From JBCCQH01 sp039024435 (GTDB lineage: Bacteria > Bacteroidota > Bacteroidia > J057 > JADKCL01): a DNA stretch of 52,021 nt. The position numbers and the translations under genes are program-made. Below the pieces are notes generated by a model. It was not told the origin of the DNA, did no database searches, and saw only the letters and a program-made list of their open reading frames with translations. The stretch covers positions 1-52,021 of the forward strand of contig JBCCQH010000048.1 in NCBI GenBank assembly GCA_039024435.1, written 5' to 3'. This document shows, piece by piece, positions 27,316 through 36,563 of this stretch. The first letter of the stretch is position 1. Each line of letters opens with the position of its first letter.

Positions 27316-28044
27316 TTATTGCAGGTTGGTTTCTACGAGCCGTTCGTGGAACACCCGCGATTCAGCAACCGGCACGAAGGGATCTTGCTCCAGATAATAC
27401 TTAGAATAGCGCTCGATTTTTCCGATCCCCGGGGCGTAGATCTCGTAGGCGTGTTCGATCAGGAAAAAGCCGCCTCGTTCGGGGACTGGCTGGCGGAAAG
27501 GCACTTGCTCTACGTAGACGCAGTTTTCGTAAGTGGTTCCGAAAAGCGTGACCGCCGTGTCGATGCTGAGGTAATTGTAAGTTTGGACCTCGCCCGAATT
27601 GAAAAGGTTGCCATTCCAGGTCGAACCCACGTAGGGGGGAATGCGCAGCACGAGATAGCGGGTGTTGCCCTCAATGCGTTCTGCGTATTCGCCGTCTTGG
27701 ATAGTGGTCCACAGCTCGGAAAAGCCCCAATCGTAGATGGGGGCGTCTGTGGTGCCGAGGGTATCCGTCGAGGTTGAAATCCAGAGTTGCCGGGTTTCCC
27801 GGTCCAACAAATCGGTTTCAATCCCGCCGACTTCTTCCCGCTTGAAATACGTGCGGGCGTCAAGAAAATTTTGTGATTCGTAAGAGGTATCGATGACGTG
27901 GTAGATCCGGTAGCCTCCTTCGTCCAGCGGAAAGATGCGGTCAAGGTAGTCCGGTGTCGGATCCAGTTCGCGGTTGCAGGACACCGCTAGGATGACCAGA
28001 GTGAAGAGCAACGCGGTTTGAATAAAGGAGGAAATCGGTTTCAT
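27316..28044 (-). CDS. lipoprotein of unknown function
   Basis: 242 residues from the ATG at 28044; an in-frame ATG at 28068 would add eight residues before the signal. The signal and lipobox read SFIQTALLFTLVILAVSC (Cys23). The mature protein has a strand-rich pattern with an N-terminal LDPTPDYLDRIFPLDEGGYR and a late EIYAPGIGKIERYSKYYL, a feature seen in several Bacteroidota lipoproteins whose function is not known. It is upstream of and 9 bp from the WG-repeat lipoprotein, likely forming a two-gene envelope unit. Confidence 0.8.
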   Translation of the reverse strand: MKPISSFIQTALLFTLVILAVSCNRELDPTPDYLDRIFPLDEGGYRIYHVIDTSYESQNFLDARTYFKREEVGGIETDLLDRETRQLWISTSTDTLGTTDAPIYDWGFSELWTTIQDGEYAERIEGNTRYLVLRIPPYVGSTWNGNLFNSGEVQTYNYLSIDTAVTLFGTTYENCVYVEQVPFRQPVPERGGFFLIEHAYEIYAPGIGKIERYSKYYLEQDPFVPVAESRVFHERLVETNLQ

Positions 28045-28342
28045 TCTGAATTCCAAATAACTACGCATCTCAAATATAACAATTTCGCGGGTCCGGTTAT
28101 AGGGGGGCGAATATTTTGCCCGGATCCGTAAGCCTCAACTTTGCTTTTGCTCATAAAAAATATGCTAAACCCGCTGCGGTGTCATCCAGATGACTGGAAG
28201 AGTAGGGCTGGTCGGGCTAGTCAGCGCAATTGCGCGAGAAAAATAAAAATGGAATAGCCGCGCGAATCACGCACGGCTACTCTTTATCAATAATGGCAAA
28301 TTGTCTATTTGGATGGCTCGGTGCGGGAAATTGCCCTAAGTA

Positions 28343-29389
28343 TCACGCATCGGCGGGGACAGCTTCCTCTGCCTCGCGCACACCTTTGGCTACCAAGATG
28401 GCGTCTTCCAGTTCATCCATCAGTTCGGGATTGTCCATCAAGAGGTTTTTGACGGTATCCCGGCCTTGTCCCAGTTTGTCGTCTTTGTAGCTGAACCAGG
28501 ATCCAGACTTTTTCACCAGCCCGATGTCTACAGCGAGGTCGAGAATTTCTCCGGCTTTGGAGATTCCTTTTCCGTACATGATGTCAAACTCAGCGAGTTT
28601 GAACGGCGGGGCCACTTTGTTCTTCGCGACTTTGGTCTTTACGCGGTTGCCGATCACATCGGTACCGTTTTTGATCTGCCCGATGCGTCGAATGTCGATC
28701 CGGACCGATGCATAAAATTTCAGCGCATTGCCCCCGGTTGTTGTTTCCGGATTGCCGAACATCACCCCAATTTTTTCGCGGAGCTGATTGATAAATATGC
28801 AAACGCAGTTGGTTTTTGCGATTGCGCTGGTGAGTTTCCGCATGGCTTGCGACATGAGGCGCGCTTGCAGCCCGAGCTTGGAATCACCCATTTCCCCTTC
28901 GATTTCGGCCCGGGGTACCAAGGCAGCCACCGAGTCGACCACAATTACGTCAATCGCGCCGGAGCGGATCAGGTTTTCCGTGATTTCCAGGGCTTGTTCC
29001 CCGTTGTCCGGTTGGGAAATGAGGAGATTTTCCGTATCACAGCCGAGTCTTTCGGCGTAGAAGCGGTCAAAGGCGTGCTCTGCGTCGATGAAAGCGGCCA
29101 TTCCGCCCAGCTTTTGGGCCTCCGCGATAACGTGTAGCGCCAAAGTCGTTTTACCCGAGGATTCCGGACCGTAAATTTCTACGATCCGACCGCGGGGAAA
29201 TCCCCCCACTCCCAGGGCAATGTCCAGGGTCAGTGATCCGGTGGGCACCACCGGAATGTCTTCTATATTTTCCTCGCTCAACTTCATCACGACTCCTTTG
29301 CCGTAGGACTTCTCCAGCCGGTCCATGGTGAGTTGCAGCGCTTTCAGCTTGTCTGATTTTAAATCTTTACCTTTTCCTTTCGCAGCCAT
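28343..29389 (-). CDS. recA: RecA recombinase
   Basis: 348 residues from the ATG at 29389, typical length. Walker A GPESSGKTT, the adenine/L1 region and the LRE-KIGVMFGNPETTTGGNAL loop are intact, as are KVAKNKVAPPFKLAEFD and the acidic C-terminus. It drives homologous recombination and the SOS response by forming ATP-dependent filaments on single-stranded DNA. The frame is open to 29536, but the extra 49 residues have no RecA similarity and run through a probable promoter. AAGGAA just upstream of the ATG serves as ribosome binding site. Single gene, divergent from the heparinase-like gene. Confidence 0.98.
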   Translation of the reverse strand: MAAKGKGKDLKSDKLKALQLTMDRLEKSYGKGVVMKLSEENIEDIPVVPTGSLTLDIALGVGGFPRGRIVEIYGPESSGKTTLALHVIAEAQKLGGMAAFIDAEHAFDRFYAERLGCDTENLLISQPDNGEQALEITENLIRSGAIDVIVVDSVAALVPRAEIEGEMGDSKLGLQARLMSQAMRKLTSAIAKTNCVCIFINQLREKIGVMFGNPETTTGGNALKFYASVRIDIRRIGQIKNGTDVIGNRVKTKVAKNKVAPPFKLAEFDIMYGKGISKAGEILDLAVDIGLVKKSGSWFSYKDDKLGQGRDTVKNLLMDNPELMDELEDAILVAKGVREAEEAVPADA

Positions 29390-29792
29390 AATGGTTCCTT
29401 GTAATATTCTCATTTCAAATTTATTGTATTCACTTCGACACGTTTGCCAAAAGTTTTGCACATCTGCAGCAATTCTGAGGACATTCGCATGTGCAGCCCG
29501 AATGTCCGAAACAATTATGCCCGCGGGTTTTGACATCTCGTGTCAAGGTTCGGGAATAATTTTGTAAATCTAAATATTTTGGCGAAAAATTGAAAATTAA
29601 TCCCAATAATTTTGGAATTGCTAAAAAAGTGGTCATATTTGTGCTGTGGGGAACCGAATCCGAAGCAGAAAGCGTAAGTGTCCGCCCAGCGGCAAATGCC
29701 ATTTGGGCCGTCCAAGTGAGAAATTCAGACCGCTACTTGTAGTTGTCTGCCGTTGGTTCGATGCGTATCTTCTTCCTCGATACTATAGTAAT
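29390..29792. other. divergent intergenic region between recA and the heparinase-like gene
   Basis: AT-rich promoter-bearing region. Apart from the recA -7 box nothing definite; the two flanking genes' frames extend into it but without protein-like sequence. Confidence 0.45.
29416..29423 (-). promoter_or_regulatory. -7-like promoter box of recA
   Basis: On the minus strand TAAATTTG fits TAnnTTTG and lies 26 bp upstream of the recA ATG. No -33 element is seen at the standard 19-bp spacing (a TTTG lies 24 bp away), and no LexA-type palindrome was recognised. Confidence 0.4.
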
Positions 29793-32432
29793 ATGAAGAT
29801 GAACTCGCAGACGCCATTTTGGACTGCGCTTTTGCTTACCCTTTTTCCGTTGTTTTCTTTGGGTCAGGGCGAATGGGTTCCCTCCGGAGCCGATTTTAGC
29901 CACCCCCGTACCCTGTTGCAGGCGCCCGAAATTCCTGCGGTGCAAAACTATTTGAGTCACCCGGAGATTTGGCCCCTTTACCAATCGATCTACAACCAAG
30001 CGAAAAATTATGTTCCGAGTGACATGACGGTAAATGGCCACCGCCGAACCGCAGCCCACGTCGCAAAAAACAGTGCGTTTATCCTTTTGCTTGATCGCAA
30101 GCCGGTCGGCAATCTGAGCCTGGATACCCTTAGCGACGCCGAAACGGATCTTTTTCGGGCCCGGGCCGTCTCGCTCTTGAACATCATCAATACTTCGGTG
30201 GAAGCCTATCCGGACATTGTAAACTATTTGTGGCGCTCGAACGAAATTATCGACAACGCCATCGCTTATGATCTGCTCAAAGGTGCGGGCGTCCCCCAGG
30301 ACAGCCTCAATGTCGGGCGGGACCTCATTCAGGAAATGGCGGGCAATCTTTATGAGGAGATTGAGTTCAATTTGTTCGGGCTGGGATTTTTTGGTTTTCA
30401 CGTGGACAATCACGCCCTGCGCAGTGCGGGTGCTTTGGGGGTCGCGGCCATTGCGTTGAATGATGTAGGCAGCGCTGATCCTACCGAACGGCCCATCAAC
30501 TGGATCAATCTGGCGATGTACAACATTGACAATGTCTTGTTTACGGACAACGACCGGCAGTCGGAGCGGGGGGTGCTCGGCGGATACAGCGAGGGGACGC
30601 ATTACCTCCGATTCGGCATGAAACACGTGCTGCCATTCGTCCATGCGTTGGGGAATTTCTTGCCGGATGGGACAGCCAACTACACCTTTGACGGGACGAC
30701 GCGCGCGATCCGTAACCCGTGGTACGATCCCGATTTTCGCCGAATTTTTTCCTGGGTGGTCAAAATCCGCCAACCCGACGGCACCATGCCCCCCTTGGAA
30801 GACAGCAACGTGATGGTGGCTTATCCGGAAACGGCGATTCTGGAAGATCCGACTCTGGCCTTTCCCGTCGATTACTCCCGGTTTCATTTTGATCAGCCGA
30901 ATTCATTGTGGAAGCAATTGCACTACAGTTCCGATGACGTTGTGGCTGACTACATCGCCGCGATGACGCAGCCGGCTCCACTTGCTGATTCATTGTTCCA
31001 GGTTCTTCCCGAGAGCGGCAACCTCGTGTTTCGATCTGGGTGGGATCCTGCCGACCTTTACTGGCACTTTACCGGCAAAAATGGCCGGGCCCGCGATGCG
31101 GCCAAAGGCCACAACCAGGCCGATGCCAGCAGCTTCGTTTTGTATGGCTTGGGGCAGACCCTCGCCTTGGATGCAGGGTACTTAAAATGGGACCGCCGCG
31201 ACGAAGTCGCAAATGCTGAGAACCACAACATGATTCTGGTCGATGGCGCCGGCCCGGTCAACGGGAGCACCCTCAATGGTGGTGATGCGGATGCATTTAT
31301 CGAGCACGATTTTGATTTGTTGCGACTCGATCACGCACAGGTGCGCACGAGTTACCAAGGGGCAGATATCTTCCGCAATCCGCTCTTTGTCCGCCGGAGT
31401 TATTTCCTACTCAGTGATCAGTGCCGGAGCCCGCAGCACCATACCTATCAATGGCGCCTGCACGGGTACGGGCGAGAAAATGGTGATTCGATCCCTGGAA
31501 ACTACACGCATTTTCCCGGTCAAAACCGGGGCATCTGGACCCGCAACGGAGTCAGCCTGCTGGCCCAAGTGACGGCTGCAGGTGGAGTGGACGCTTTCGG
31601 GAAGGAAACCAACATCCATGAGCTGCGCTATGACTCGATGGAAGAGCACACCACGCTTCTCGCCGATAAAATGGGCTCGGATGCGACCTTTAATATTGCG
31701 TTGATCCCCTTCGCCACCGACACGCCACAGGTCCAAAAGCTGTGTGCATCCGACTGTGGAACCTTGCTCATCGAAATGGGCGGCTACAAAGATATTGCCT
31801 TTTCCCAAGGCCCTGTCGCCGCGGCTGCCACCGGACTGGCGGGCGACCTCTATTCCGACGGGAATTTTACGTTTTATTCTCAGGACAGCCTTGGGGATTT
31901 GGCCCAGTATTTCATTGATGCGGGTCGCTATCTCCGTCTTGGAGCAGATACCTTGACCCAAAGTTCCGTCGTGATGGACGTAGCACTTTCCGTGCTCGAT
32001 CCCGAAAATTACGAAGGGCATGTATCCGAAGGCGGGACGGTTCGTTTTTGGAATCTGAACTTCGTTCCGGGAAGTGTCTTGGGAGTAGGCGTTGCGAATT
32101 GGTCTTACGATGCAAGCGACGGTGGATTGACGGTGCAGTTTTCCCAAGCGGGGTACTTTACGATCCACCAAGACGTAATCATCGGCGTGGGGGGACCACA
32201 ATCCACATCGGTGCGGGTTTATCCCAATCCCACCCAAGGTCGGGTCACGATTGCTGCGCCCGAGGCGGATGCGGTTCAGGTCTGGGATCTGCAAGGTCGA
32301 TTTTTGCGGGCAGTCAAACTGAACAACGGTCGGGCAACTTTGGAGTTAGATCATTTGCCACCGGGAACCTATCTCCTGGGGATATATCGGAATCGGAAGC
32401 TCTTGAAATCTGAACGATTGGTGGTGCAATAG
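29793..32432 (+). CDS. secreted heparinase II/III-like polysaccharide lyase with T9SS sorting domain
   Basis: 879 residues from ATG 29793. The signal peptide runs to ~25 (ALLLTLFPLFSLGQ). Residues ~40-400 form an alpha/alpha-toroid-like alginate-lyase domain with many Trp/Tyr (YLWRSNEIIDNAIAYDLL). From ~430 a heparinase II/III-type beta-sandwich follows, with KGHNQADASSFVLYGLGQ and ENHNMILVDGAGP. The last ~75 residues are a type A T9SS sorting domain (RVYPNPTQGRVTI to YLLGIYRN). The family cleaves acidic polysaccharides by beta-elimination; alginate, heparin-like and chondroitin-like substrates are all possible. The enzyme should end up on the surface or outside the cell. No SusCD genes or other lyases are adjacent. 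Confidence 0.85.
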   Translation: MKMNSQTPFWTALLLTLFPLFSLGQGEWVPSGADFSHPRTLLQAPEIPAVQNYLSHPEIWPLYQSIYNQAKNYVPSDMTVNGHRRTAAHVAKNSAFILLLDRKPVGNLSLDTLSDAETDLFRARAVSLLNIINTSVEAYPDIVNYLWRSNEIIDNAIAYDLLKGAGVPQDSLNVGRDLIQEMAGNLYEEIEFNLFGLGFFGFHVDNHALRSAGALGVAAIALNDVGSADPTERPINWINLAMYNIDNVLFTDNDRQSERGVLGGYSEGTHYLRFGMKHVLPFVHALGNFLPDGTANYTFDGTTRAIRNPWYDPDFRRIFSWVVKIRQPDGTMPPLEDSNVMVAYPETAILEDPTLAFPVDYSRFHFDQPNSLWKQLHYSSDDVVADYIAAMTQPAPLADSLFQVLPESGNLVFRSGWDPADLYWHFTGKNGRARDAAKGHNQADASSFVLYGLGQTLALDAGYLKWDRRDEVANAENHNMILVDGAGPVNGSTLNGGDADAFIEHDFDLLRLDHAQVRTSYQGADIFRNPLFVRRSYFLLSDQCRSPQHHTYQWRLHGYGRENGDSIPGNYTHFPGQNRGIWTRNGVSLLAQVTAAGGVDAFGKETNIHELRYDSMEEHTTLLADKMGSDATFNIALIPFATDTPQVQKLCASDCGTLLIEMGGYKDIAFSQGPVAAAATGLAGDLYSDGNFTFYSQDSLGDLAQYFIDAGRYLRLGADTLTQSSVVMDVALSVLDPENYEGHVSEGGTVRFWNLNFVPGSVLGVGVANWSYDASDGGLTVQFSQAGYFTIHQDVIIGVGGPQSTSVRVYPNPTQGRVTIAAPEADAVQVWDLQGRFLRAVKLNNGRATLELDHLPPGTYLLGIYRNRKLLKSERLVVQ

Positions 32433-32444
32433 CCCGTTTGACCT

Positions 32445-32675
32445 ATGAATTGTAGGCAATTTGCGGTAATTTCTTACCTACCTGCTATAATTTTCATCGT
32501 TTGGCCGGCAATTTGCGTAGGCTTCAGTATGAAAATGTCAAACGAACTATCCAACTTGCTCATTACTGCATCAGGAATGTTGATCCTGCTCGCTCCGACC
32601 ATTGACGACCTCGATTTCGAGATCCTGGGCGTGCGTGAATCGGACGGCGATCTCAATTTCAAGCTCAGAAAATGA
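32445..32675 (+). CDS. possible small ORF, doubtful
   Basis: 76 residues from ATG 32445, 12 bp after the heparinase-like gene. The second half reads protein-like (LLAPTIDDLDFEILGVRESD), but the opposite strand (32690-32795) also reads plausibly, with Glu/Pro-rich IDPTEPEVEIPAHEPETIPF. Neither is convincing. The region may be the remnant of a broken gene. Confidence 0.2.
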   Translation: MNCRQFAVISYLPAIIFIVWPAICVGFSMKMSNELSNLLITASGMLILLAPTIDDLDFEILGVRESDGDLNFKLRK

Positions 32676-32904
32676 GGACTTTTTGGGCATATTCGCAGTC
32701 ACTTTTGAACGGGATGGTTTCCGGTTCATGGGCGGGGATTTCCACTTCTGGTTCGGTGGGGTCGATGTCGGCTTCCACCAATCCGGCGGGAGATCAATCC
32801 GGCCATCACCGTGACCTTGATTGCTCACCCGAGGCAACCGAACCTCAGGGTGTGAACCATTCGCTGCGCGTGTGCGGCAAGTCTAAACAAACCGCTTGAT
32901 CTTA

Positions 32905-33066
32905 GAGGCTGTTTAAATTTAATTCTGCGATTTTGCTATGGCATCTTTTTCCGCCCCTCTTCAGCTATTTTCTCGCCCATAGCTCGGGCTATGGACTCCA
33001 AAATGAGCTTCGATGGACAAAAAAATCTGCACTAGCAAATTTCACAAACCAATTTTAAACAGCCTC
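32905..33066 (+). mobile_element. MITE-like element, copy B (162 bp, reference copy)
   Basis: Inverted ends GAGGCTGTTTAAA and TTTAAACAGCCTC match over 13 bp, with TTA directly repeated outside both (32902-32904, 33067-33069). The interior has a small palindrome CATAGC/GCTATG. It encodes no protein. GAG ends with a TNA duplication resemble the IS1031 group of the IS5 family (from memory). Confidence 0.85.
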
Positions 33067-33105
33067 TTAAATAGTCGCGAAGACACACAAAAAATTACTT
33101 AATAT

Positions 33106-33132
33106 TCCCGGCCTTGCGCGGCCGGGATTTTT
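33106..33132 (+). terminator. terminator-like hairpin between two MITE copies
   Basis: TCCCGGCC and its complement (33106-33113, 33120-33127), 6-nt loop, then five T. No gene is clearly upstream, so it may be a relic. Confidence 0.5.
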
Positions 33133-33227
33133 CGTCGGTCGGGGTCGGAGGGAGCAATCCGATGAGGAATCTACGTGGTAGTATCCCCAGATTTTGACTT
33201 GCCTGACTGGACGAGCCTGCGCGCTAG

Positions 33228-33381
33228 GAGGCGGTTCAAATTTAATTTTGCTAGGGCATCCTTTTCCGCCCCTCTTCAGCTATTTTCTCACCCATAGCTC
33301 GGGCTATGGACTCCAAAATGAGCTTCGATGGACAAAAAAATCTGCGCTCGCAAATTTCACCAACCAATTTTAAACCGCCTC
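33228..33381 (+). mobile_element. MITE-like element, copy C (154 bp)
   Basis: Ends GAGGCGGTTCAAA and TTTAAACCGCCTC, flanked by TAG and TAA (imperfect target repeat). It lacks 8 bp (CTGCGATT) near the left end compared with copy B, which accounts for its 154 bp. Same orientation as copy B. Confidence 0.8.
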
Positions 33382-33708
33382 TAATTCCCGAGGCAAAATT
33401 GTCGTCCGCCCCCCGGACATTTTGGCCGAGGATGCTTGTGGCATCCTCACCGTGATTCTCTCCTTCCTCGGTGGTCAAGCGGTGAGTTATCCCCGGCAAA
33501 GTCTTTTCTTCCTCGCCAATTCCCGGCCCGCTTTCCCCAAACACAACAAGCTCAGAAACAAAGGATACCTCACCGCATCGATTGTTCACCTAGACGGCTC
33601 AGAATGGGCTACTTGTGGACTCAATGACGGAACTGACACGGAAATATCGTCAATAATAAATCCTTTTAGTTGACAAGTGGCAACCGGATTTATTAATTTG
33701 GAAACCCT

Positions 33709-33942
33709 ATGGCGGCATTTAAATATCGGGTCATGTACCGTCTTCGGGAGCATCCGGATCGAAAGTTTCGCATCGTGGAATTCCAATACGAGCGGTTTTC
33801 CCAAGCAAAGGCAAATTACAAAGCCATCCTGTTGGAGTTTTACCGAAGGCGGATCCCGGTGGACTGGGAGATATGTTTGAACCGCATCGATGATCCCCAA
33901 TGGGGAAATGCGATCTTTTACGACGCGGACCTCGGTGGATGA
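33709..33942 (+). CDS. small hypothetical protein
   Basis: 77 residues from ATG 33709. The composition is protein-like: basic and aromatic, with RYREHPDRKF-type start (KYRVMYRLREHPDRKFRIVE), a helix SQAKANYKAILLEFYRRRI and a C-terminal WEICLNRIDDPQWGN. No domain recognised and no signal. An open frame on the other strand covers the same region but has less natural composition. It stands alone just before the adhesin-like gene. Confidence 0.5.
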   Translation: MAAFKYRVMYRLREHPDRKFRIVEFQYERFSQAKANYKAILLEFYRRRIPVDWEICLNRIDDPQWGNAIFYDADLGG

Positions 33943-34059
33943 GTTTGGGCGAGGATTTCTTCTTGGCTAGATCTTACCCGGAGGGCCAAATAGGAAATGC
34001 CCGGCCACTTTGCTATTTTTAGTTCAAGCGACCAAGAGTCGATCATCGATCAACAATTC

Positions 34060-36399
34060 ATGAGAAATCCACTCGGCCGCCGGGCCGTTTTGACGCTTGT
34101 TCTACTGCTAACGCTAGGATCCCTTAAGGGACAAATCCTCTTTTCCGAAGATTTCCAAGGCGGAGTATTGCCGACCGGTTGGACCACTTTTGACGGCGAT
34201 CTTCAAACCCCCAATGCAAACGTCAGCTACTTCACCGATCCCTGGATCGTGCGGGCCGATTTTGACATCATGGGCGACACTGCGGCCATGTCGACCTCCT
34301 GGTATTTTCCCCTTCAGGGGCCTTCCGACGATTGGTTGATTTCCCCGGCGATCACCCTCAATGGCAATGCGGAATTGCGTTGGGAGGGCGAATCCCAGGA
34401 TGTATTTTTTCCCGAATCTTATGAAGTCCTTGCCTCAACTGCAGCCAGCCCCCTTCCCGTTTCCAATTTTAGTGCGACGCTGACCCAGGTAACCGGTGAA
34501 TCCGGGGGGGTTCGTACCCTGCGCTCCGTGCCCCTGACCTCGGTGACGGGCAATGTCTATTTCGCCTGGCGCAACATTTCCTTCGACCAGTTCATCCTGG
34601 TCATTGACAACATCGAGGTCCGGAATCTGCTGTCCGAAGATGTCGCCCTGACCGACGGCAACCGGCCTGAATTTACCATATTGCCCGAATCTCAAGCGAC
34701 CGCCATCCCGGTGGAGGGGGAGATTTCCAATGTCGGCTCGAATGCGGCCACCAACGTGTCCCTTACTGTAAACGTTTACAATGGCGGGTTTACCCAGGTT
34801 TACACCTCGACGGCGAATCCGCAGAGCATTCCCTCCGGCAATGCCGCCAACTTTGCCTTGCCCGATTTCATGCCACCCAATCCCGATCTGTACACCTTTG
34901 AATTCATCGCGGATTTCACCGGGGATTTGGACCGCAGCAATGACACCTTGTACTGGTCGATTTTGGTGAGTGACAGCGTCATGGCCCGCGACAATGGTGT
35001 CGTCAATGGCACCTTGGGCATCGGAGCGGGCAATGGGGGCACGCTCGGACAGACCTTTTACCTCAACAGTCCCGATTTCATTTCCTCGGTGGATTGCTAC
35101 ATGGAAGTGACTGCGGGGGAGTCCTACTTCGCGGAAATCTACAATTTCAATGGGCGGCCCAACAGCGTCGTCGCCCGCACCGATACCTTTATCGCGACCG
35201 TGGACACCGCTTTGACCTTGAACTTTCCGATCATTGGCGGAGCCTACCAACTGCCGGCCGATACCTTTTTCGTGGGGCTGGCCGAGCCGGATTCGGCGCT
35301 TGCGGTGGGGTACTCGTTTGACATTTACACCCCGGGAACGACCTGGCTCGATTGGCCGACCAACCCTTTTAATACCTGGGCCAACAATGAGGACTTCGGT
35401 TTCGATGCCTCTTACATCCTGCGGGCAAACATCGAAAAGCCGTGTCCCGATTACGTGCTGGCACCGACGGTACAAAACGCCAGTTGCAACGCCAATGACG
35501 GCGTCGCCAACGTGGCGGTAACCGGGGGACCGGGACCATTTTCCTACCAATGGAGCGCCAATGCCGGGGGACAAACTACCCCGACCGCTTTTAACCTTTC
35601 CGCGGGCCAATACACCGTCGTGGTTACCGATACGCTGGGCTGTAGCGACTCGGTGCAGGTCATCGTCAACAACCTCGGAGGACCGTCGATCACGAACATC
35701 CTCGTCAACTCCATCCTCTGCAACGGCGACAGCACCGGCTCGGCCATCGTCAATCCTTCCGGCGGCACGCCACCCTACAGCTACGTGTGGAGCAACAGCG
35801 ATACCACCCAGTCGATCCAAAACCTGCCGGCCGGGCAGTACACGGTAACCGTGGTGGATGCAAATCAGTGCCAGGCGATTCAGAGCGCTACCCTGAACCA
35901 GCCTGCGGCGATTCTCCCCAATGTGGTGACCAGCAGTGCGACCTGTGCTACGTGTAGTGACGGAACCGCCAGCGCCACGCCGAGTGGCGGGATGCCGCCC
36001 TATACCTACAACTGGAGTGGGGGATCGAACAATTCGGCGGTCACCAACCTCGCGCCGGGCAACCACGCGGTGACGGTCACCGATGCCAATGGCTGCACCG
36101 GCCAGCAGATTTTCAGTGTGGGATTTGTCGTTGGGATTGATCCGGTGGTGAGCTTGCAGGTCGAGGTATTTCCGAATCCCAGCGACGGCCATTTTCGCCT
36201 GCGGATAGCGAGCGGACAGCCGGAGGAAATCAGCATTGAGATCTACAATCAGCGGGGGCAATTGGCTTGGCGGCACCGAATCGTGGGCCAAAACGAATTT
36301 GTGCGGACGTTTGATCCGTTCGAGCTGGCGGCGGGGAGCTACCTCATTCGGGTTGCTGCGGGTGATCAGGAGACGGTTCGCCGCTTGCAGATTCAGTGA
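34060..36399 (+). CDS. secreted adhesin-like protein with SprB repeats and T9SS sorting domain
   Basis: 779 residues from ATG 34060. Signal peptide ~1-25 (LTLVLLLTLGSLKGQ). The mature N-terminus (ILFSEDFQGGVLPTGWTTFD) opens a choice-of-anchor J / cleaved-adhesin beta-sandwich (~25-200), followed by an immunoglobulin-like strand region (~205-310). Three SprB-type repeats occupy ~468-690, each with the pattern of GG-x2-PPYSY-x-W, LPAGQYTVTVVDANQC. A type A T9SS domain (~697-779, VEVFPNPSDGHFRLRI) ends the protein. SprB repeats are named after the gliding adhesin of Flavobacterium. A surface adhesive role is likely; no gliding genes are near. Confidence 0.88.
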   Translation: MRNPLGRRAVLTLVLLLTLGSLKGQILFSEDFQGGVLPTGWTTFDGDLQTPNANVSYFTDPWIVRADFDIMGDTAAMSTSWYFPLQGPSDDWLISPAITLNGNAELRWEGESQDVFFPESYEVLASTAASPLPVSNFSATLTQVTGESGGVRTLRSVPLTSVTGNVYFAWRNISFDQFILVIDNIEVRNLLSEDVALTDGNRPEFTILPESQATAIPVEGEISNVGSNAATNVSLTVNVYNGGFTQVYTSTANPQSIPSGNAANFALPDFMPPNPDLYTFEFIADFTGDLDRSNDTLYWSILVSDSVMARDNGVVNGTLGIGAGNGGTLGQTFYLNSPDFISSVDCYMEVTAGESYFAEIYNFNGRPNSVVARTDTFIATVDTALTLNFPIIGGAYQLPADTFFVGLAEPDSALAVGYSFDIYTPGTTWLDWPTNPFNTWANNEDFGFDASYILRANIEKPCPDYVLAPTVQNASCNANDGVANVAVTGGPGPFSYQWSANAGGQTTPTAFNLSAGQYTVVVTDTLGCSDSVQVIVNNLGGPSITNILVNSILCNGDSTGSAIVNPSGGTPPYSYVWSNSDTTQSIQNLPAGQYTVTVVDANQCQAIQSATLNQPAAILPNVVTSSATCATCSDGTASATPSGGMPPYTYNWSGGSNNSAVTNLAPGNHAVTVTDANGCTGQQIFSVGFVVGIDPVVSLQVEVFPNPSDGHFRLRIASGQPEEISIEIYNQRGQLAWRHRIVGQNEFVRTFDPFELAAGSYLIRVAAGDQETVRRLQIQ

Positions 36400-36456
36400 C
36401 CAGCGCCTTGCCAAAGTTCAATCCTTCTGCCCCCAGTTTCGCTTGTCTACTCGCAT

Positions 36457-36481
36457 CCAGGGGCAAGAAATGCGCCCCTGG
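36457..36481. terminator. hairpin between convergent genes
   Basis: Perfect 8-bp stem CCAGGGGC/GCCCCTGG with a 9-nt loop, between the convergent adhesin-like and Mur ligase genes. It has no U-tract on either side. Confidence 0.4.
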
Positions 36482-36563
36482 CTGGGCAAGATCTTGCGGA
36501 CACTGCAGGCGCATTTTCTGGCTCAAATGACAACGAAGCAAATATTTTTCGGTGAGCGGGAGA

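Larger units (their letters stand above)
32433..33708. other. repeat-bearing region without a confident gene
   Basis: 1.28 kb between the heparinase-like gene and a small ORF. It contains two direct-orientation MITE-like copies (32905-33066, 33228-33381) about 160 bp apart, a terminator-like hairpin between them (33106-33132) and short segments shared with the intergenic region at 38499-38621. It looks like a graveyard of insertions. Confidence 0.6.

Noticed and set aside
32905..33381. Composite transposon formed by MITE copies B and C
   Set aside because: The 161 bp between them carries no gene, and the copies have different flanking triplets, so they look like separate insertions.
34435..36414. 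659-residue minus-strand open frame opposite the SprB-repeat protein
   Set aside because: Its frame is the mirror of a GC-rich real gene; the composition is Arg/Gly/Val-rich, with no domain, signal or start context.
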